From NCBI GenBank assembly GCA_019649035.1, contig BMAT01004541.1:28583-53914 (forward strand): DNA of 25,332 bases. The letters are read 5' to 3'. Position 1 is the first letter of the stretch; every line of letters begins with the position of its first letter. Source of the stretch: Elysia marginata. Taxonomy: Eukaryota > Mollusca > Gastropoda > Plakobranchidae. Of the stretch, positions 19,736-25,332 are shown one piece after another. Under the pieces are notes generated by a model. That model was not told the origin of the DNA. It saw nothing but the letters and a program-made list of their open reading frames with translations, and searched no databases. The position numbers and the translations under genes were made by a program.

Positions 19736-20644
19736 AGGACTGTTTAAATGACATACAGTTATGGAAAGATTTGCTCAAAAGTGATCAAAACGTCGATAGC
19801 CAATACTTATTTTGCATTCTTTTCATGCTAAAAACACACTTTAGTGAATCACCACATGGAGAGCCAAACCACTGAATTTACTTTTTGCCTGCTTAACGAT
19901 TTTTGACAAATGTGCTACAAAAATTTTTTTTCCGTAGAATGTTTTCATGATATTTGTTGAGATTTCAAAACCTTGCCCGGTCAGAACTCTTAAGTATAGA
20001 ACTTTTTATCAGGTTAAGACTCCTTCAGTATGTTAAAATGGCAAAATTTGTTGAAAGCGAGCTAAGTTTGAAAAATATTTGTAATAGTTTTGTAATAGAA
20101 GAAGAGGTAAAAGCATAAGGCTATTCAAGTTTGTTGAATGCAAGAGTTCATTTAGCCTGCCTTTGAGGTTGTTGGATACAAGGTCTACTGAGCCGCTAAG
20201 CACTCTCGTCTTCTCTTCTTCAAAATCTCTATGGAATATAAATTTACAAATACACTGTGGTTGTATGTACATTTGTTTGCTTACTGTAATCTTAACATTT
20301 TCCGATTTCCCCCCTCATGTATGATAATTATGTATTATACCATTGTACTAAAATATGACCCGAATCTAGACAACCCAACTTGAGTCACCTAGTACAGACA
20401 ATTTATCAGTTTCAAACTCACAAAAAATCATTCAGATATCCCTTATCTTGAATATTGATTTAAAAAAAAACAACAATTAATTATAATTGCATTTTGTCTT
20501 TTGATAAAATATTGCTAAAGGCCTAGATACATAGTATCCAAAAATGAAAATATCGGATTAAAGCTGGGTTTTTGGGATTGGGGTCGCAAATGTCTGAAAA
20601 ATCAATAATATCTTAACAGCTAAAGATTTATATTGTTCTTTTCT

Positions 20645-20730
20645 GTTTTTAAATTAAATAAAGAACAAAGCCAAAAAAGAAAATAAAAGGAAACTAGCAA
20701 AAAAGGTTAAAAAAAAAAGAAAGGATGAAA
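20645..20730. repeat. A-rich low-complexity tract
   Basis: The plus strand is dominated by A with scattered G, ending in a run of A and GAAAGG. It could be the decayed poly(A) end of a retroposed copy, but I see no recognisable body upstream and no clear flanking duplication. Confidence 0.5.
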
Positions 20731-21681
20731 CATCCAACCATTTCATCTAAAAAAATTTTTGTAACAGCTTGTCATCAATGCCATACTTCCTAGTTGAATA
20801 TGTAGGAGGCATTGCACGAATTTCACCCTCTTTTGGTTAATAATGATAAATACGTGGCTTTTTTAATTCTTATCTCACAAACCTATGTTTTTACTTGAGT
20901 TAAGGTGTCTCGTGTTTATGATATTGCTCAAGACTCTTAAAAATAAAAATTCTTGTTATTGCGTTATATATTGTAGCTATAAAACAATGTGTACAAAGTT
21001 AATGCTTGCTTATATTTTTTAATTGGAAAGTTTCTATTTCATCATGCACTGTCAATTTTATGAGTTATTTTAGTGCATGGAATTAGACTTGCGTGTACAC
21101 ATAATTATCCAATGGTGAATGGTGTGTATACTCTACTGATATTAATGCTCTCCCCAGTCTTTCAAACCCAATGCATACAGTGTGTGAAATCGTCTTTTTG
21201 GTTTGTCATTCTCAAGTTAAGGCTCTCTCTGCTCATGGTTTGTTCAATGGGTTTGATTTTTGAAATGCATTTCGAGGAAGCGCTCAGGAGAAATATTTTC
21301 CTAGGCTAGTCCATCTGGTAAGCTCAACCCTGATACTCCTGCCAAGCTTCTGTGTGTGCAAGGTAAATTTCTTACTTTAAAGCGGGTAAACTAAGACCCA
21401 GAAAATGATTTAATTTAACTATTGTACAAACAAGAAAGAAAAACAAGTAAACACGTCACCAATATTTTAAATTTTTATCACAAAGCCAAAAAAGAAAAAA
21501 TTTAGACATAAAAGACAGAAGATTTAATTTTGCAATGTTTGTGTTCATCTTACCAAAGCAAGAAAAAAGAAACTAATGTGCTCTTTGTAAAAGTGTGCAG
21601 ATAGCAAAATAATATGTAGATATCACAGAGCATGGTAAAGTAATTCAGACTAATTTATATCATTCAATTCATAATAACAAT

Positions 21682-21692
21682 CCCCCCCCCCC
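21682..21692. repeat. Homopolymer C11
   Basis: A second eleven-base C run sits in AT-rich spacer. Length calls in such runs are unreliable. Confidence 0.85.
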
Positions 21693-22979
21693 TCGGAAGA
21701 AAGAATTAGCTTTTCTTTTACAAGTACAACTGCAAGTCACCTACTTGCACTTTTACCTAACATAATTAGGAAAACAAGTAGTATGTTATCTTTTACGACA
21801 AGAAAAAGCCAACCAACTGTAACTTGCTTCATTAGTAGCCATACGATTCATTGGACCTAATAAACTGAAGTTGTTTTTTTGTTTCAAGAAATTGCTCAGT
21901 TTATTGAAATCTTTTTTTTTCTTCCGTAAGATATAACGCCACAAATAAAGCAACAAGTAGTATTGAGCTCCTAGGCAAAGGGAAAATGAAGATTTGATTG
22001 ACAACTGAGCAATTTGTGAGCATGTTTGCAGCATTTCATTTGCTCTTTTTCTCCTTCTTTATGTTTGCCATCTAGCCTAGTATATGTCGCCACTGCTTTA
22101 TCAAAATGGCGTATCTCATTTTTTAAAAAGTTATGAAAGAATGAACTTTTGAACCTAAGGGCTAAATGACAACTTAAAAGGGTGCCTTTCCATTTTTTGC
22201 ATATGAGCAATAGCTCAGCGCATTTGAAATATTATTTTCTTCATTCCTATGAACAAATGATACGAGCATATATAAATTGCTTATCTCTGAGATGTACATG
22301 TGTAAAAACTTGTGACATTTTGGGCAGCATACACTATAATTGTTCTTTTTATGTCTAGAGGAATTTAAAGTGTTTATGTGAATAGGGCATGCTCAATCAA
22401 ATTATCCTGCCTTGCTCGATTTTTGGTTCATTTTTTTGCCAAGCAGCATTTTCATACAGTTTTGAATATTGAATTGAGAGAGTGACATAGTTAAAAAATA
22501 AAAGCAGGCTTATTGGTTCTACAAATTAACATTATTTAATATGCACGTGCTTGTAAAATGTCACTAAAGGGAACTATATGTTGGTATTAAAGTGAGCATA
22601 TGTAAACTGATAGGACAAGTTTTGATAGATTTTTAAAATATTGAAGTTTGCTTTACTGTTGCTTTCAGTCATTGAAGGCCATGTGAAGTAACAAGAGAAA
22701 CTTTTATAAACAGCATGGATAGTCACAGCATTAGGACGACTTTATGCTTGTGGTGTAAGACACATGTGCGAAATGGCTAAATTTAAAACATAATGATTTG
22801 CTCACCATATATTACATCCAGGTATTGTTATTTTATTATATATCTTTTGTACACGCATTTATTTGCTTTTAACTAGCAGCTTTTAATAAACAGGACATGA
22901 GAGATTAGCCCATTTTCTCAGAAAGAATTACCTATACACCTATTATCTTTATTGTGAATTTGGAAAATATGAAGGTTTA

Positions 22980-23047
22980 AATAAATATACATATGTTTTA
23001 TTTGGTATTTTGCATTTTTAGTATTACTATCAACATTGCATAATAAA
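22980..23047 (+). terminator. Pair of AATAAA words (22980-22985 and 23042-23047)
   Basis: Two canonical hexamers lie 62 bases apart, and the first is followed by a T-rich stretch. They are far from any recognised gene. In DNA this AT-rich such words arise by chance, so I list them only as candidate ends for an unseen transcript. Confidence 0.12.
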
Positions 23048-25332
23048 GACAGTATGAGGGTCACATGAACAATGAGCAGTCAGGAAGTAACCTTAGTGAA
23101 GAGGCAGTGGCCAAAAGCACCCGGTGGCTTAACAAACCTGAGAGATGACAATTGTAAGGATTTTTCTGTAGCCCCCCAAAAAGTTTCTAAAAAGTCATCA
23201 GTTGTTTGGTCTCTCAAGCTTGTTATGCTACTTGAGGCTGTGTACAGTAGTTGGTTGCATCTTTACTGAGTCAAAGTTAAGCATGTCTATAAACCCATGT
23301 GTGTATATCCATGTAGTACAAAGTGTATATAGTTATATCAATTGTGTGGTGAGCACTTTTATGAGAGGTGTAATAGCATGCCTTATTGGCAGTAGAATGT
23401 GTGCCCTACAATTGTTGAGATTGTACATTTTAGTCTGTGTGGAAAAGGAGTTAATGTAAGGATACTTGGACTACATACATGAAGTATTATGAATAAGTTA
23501 AGAGCTTCAGATTTAATGCATTATATTGAAAATTTTATACTTTAGTTTAGTTCCTAGCCACTTTTTCAATGCTCTAAAATTTTTAGATTAAAATATTTTC
23601 GCATGTTTGGTGCTTCCTGGTGTTACTCCTTCTTGATACAGGCATGTTAAGTCATATTCATGTATAATCTCATGCTTGAAGCAGAATATACTCTAAACGA
23701 CCCCGTTGCTAAACGTTCTTCTTAAGTGATTTGAATGGAGATATTCACCAGTCTCTTGTTATTTACACCAATCAATTCAATAAATGGCAACTGATGGGCC
23801 ACCTCACTAAATCATGTCAGTGTTTATTTCATGAAGTTCACAGAGAGCATTTGTTAAAAGCAAAATTCACATGTATATATTTTTCAAAGCTCAAAATTTA
23901 GAATGCCTAAGAACTTTATGTACATGTAGATCTACCTTCTCCTTCAACAAGTACCCACATAATTCATGCTTTTCTAAATTACAGTACTTTAAGTGCATTA
24001 CTTTGTTCCCGGTGTGACCACTGGGGATTGTATTTCTCCTTAAGAAATCCTTTTGCTTATCTTTTCCTTTTTTTTGTTATCAAACTGAGTTTTTTAATAA
24101 GCCTTGCACAAATCTTTAAGTGCCTCTCCTATTTCTACATATATAGATTACTTTTGTTTATGATAACAAAAGGTCTAGGTTTGTTTTTGTTTTCTATTTC
24201 CTGTCTTATTGTCACCTCTTTTCTTCAGACTTAAATTTACATACATACATTGAATAGGTTACAGTGTTATATTTTTATATTGTTCAAACATCCAACTTAA
24301 ATATTACGTTTGATCAAGTTCCCTGCCTATGTTACCTATTTTTGCAAATTTGTAATGGTGGAACCTCTAGTAGTTTATTCTTTATTTTCCATTTTTTTGT
24401 ATGTAATGAATAAGATTTCTATTATATTAAGTCAAAAATGGAAAGTAAAAAATGAGCTATGGTAAAAAGTTTTTGTCCAAGTTTGGTCCATGGGCAGGTA
24501 GCGAACAGCATTGATGATACATGTCCATGTATTGAAGACTAGCTAGCGTGTCACACTCAAGTTTACAATTACGTCTTCTGGCAGCGAAACTAGTTATGAA
24601 TAGAATTAGCACTGACCCTCATGTGCGTCAAATTCTTAGGCCTACCACTAGTTTGATAAAAGAAAAAGTTCATAATTTTAAAGACAAGATAACAAACTTG
24701 AATTTCATATTGTCCGAATCTAATTCAGAAAATTAAAGCTATACTTAAATTGTTTGTAAAATAGGAGTCGTGAATACATGTAGTTAAATACACAGATAAG
24801 TAAAAGTAGCATTCAATGAAAACTTTCCTTACCTTAGAACTACCAGATAATTGCATTGCAAAGCATAAATTTGCATCACATGGTGCATTATAATATCCTA
24901 CAGAACACCACCAAATTAAAGCTTAGTAATGCACACAATCTTTGTAATTTATGGAAACCCAGCAGCTTGTTTCTTTAAATTAAGTTAAAAATTATCTGGC
25001 TTTTCATTTAAAAGCTTATTTAGAAGCACAATATGTTTTCCAGATTATCATAATGTTTAGGTCTCATAATGGTCCAATATGACTCTAGAGGATAGAGGGG
25101 TGAAAAAAGAAACTCTGTCTTAGAGCAACTTTAAAGTATAATCAAAATATTAGACGTGAAATGCTTAAATCTCTATTGTTTTTCTCAAAGAAGCAAGATC
25201 ACCTGAGTATTGTAGAAGTATCACTGCATTGGATCCTTCTGTTTTACTTGAATAATCACACTGAACAAGGAAAAGATACTTGTCAATTGTTGTTGATCAA
25301 CTGACTTTTCAAAGAAACTTGTCATGTACAAT

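Larger units (their letters stand above)
18331..25332. other. AT-rich DNA downstream of the receptor, no supported gene
   Basis: About 7 kb hold only short frames. Two are less low-complexity than the rest: 23072-23269 (ATG start, 65 codons) and 24548-24736 (GTG start, 62 codons). Neither has a recognised domain. The stretch holds AATAAA words, one C11 run, one A-rich tract and several TACATGTA-type words. It may be intergenic DNA, or partly a very long 3'UTR. Confidence 0.45.

Noticed and set aside
24548-24736. 62-codon frame near the right edge
   Set aside because: It has a GTG start and no recognised domain. Its composition is fair, but there is no supporting signal.
1-25332. Search by eye for virus-like elements, LINE reverse transcriptase, transposase, CRISPR and conserved microRNAs
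   Set aside because: I saw no recognisable protein motif, repeat-spacer array or known microRNA seed sequence. Fragments too decayed to read by eye could be missed.

Overview
The window looks like nuclear DNA from an invertebrate, most likely a mollusc and perhaps a gastropod. It is strongly AT-rich and gene-poor. It carries long GA and compound microsatellites, and the octamer TACATGTA and its variants recur throughout, a feature I associate with molluscan genomes. One intron-free receptor reading frame sits in otherwise non-coding DNA. Nothing in it looks bacterial: I see no operons, ribosome binding sites or tightly packed genes. The taxonomic call is an inference from style, not from a marker gene.

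The only gene I can support with confidence is a complete single-exon CDS at 16329-17690 (+). It encodes a 453-residue seven-transmembrane receptor of the rhodopsin class (class A GPCR). The scaffold residues of the class are present: N1.50, D2.50, the C3.25-ECL2 disulfide pair, W4.50, P5.50, P6.50 and P7.50. Several activation switches are replaced: DRY is LRA, CWxP is CQLP and NPxxY is RPILY. It also has a long, very acidic third extracellular loop and a Ser/Asp-rich cytoplasmic tail. The CDS is preceded by a convincing 3' splice site (16161-16182), so at least one upstream 5'UTR exon is likely. Two small upstream ORFs lie in the leader. A first plausible poly(A) signal is at 18300-18305.

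Layout. 1-660: unremarkable, slightly CpG-richer at 240-360. 660-1530: a degenerate cluster of AGATCT/CTAGAT words. 1530-5815: AT-rich spacer with pyrimidine and purine microsatellites and a pair of 15-bp palindromes at 5161-5206. 5819-5925: a compound AG/ACCG/ACCTA microsatellite. 7690-7738: the 3' tail of a SINE. 8180-9110: a relatively CpG-rich stretch with TATA-like and CRE motifs that could be a promoter. 9962-10012: a short 21-bp tandem repeat. 12450-12566: a small CpG-rich islet. 16183 to about 18330: the receptor exon. 18330-25332: AT-rich DNA with several AATAAA words and no supported gene.

I found no tRNA, rRNA, CRISPR, virus-like element or intact transposon. Nothing here amounts to a multi-gene system. 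The most interesting content is the receptor with its altered switch residues, followed by the dyad-symmetric and word-enriched non-coding segments.
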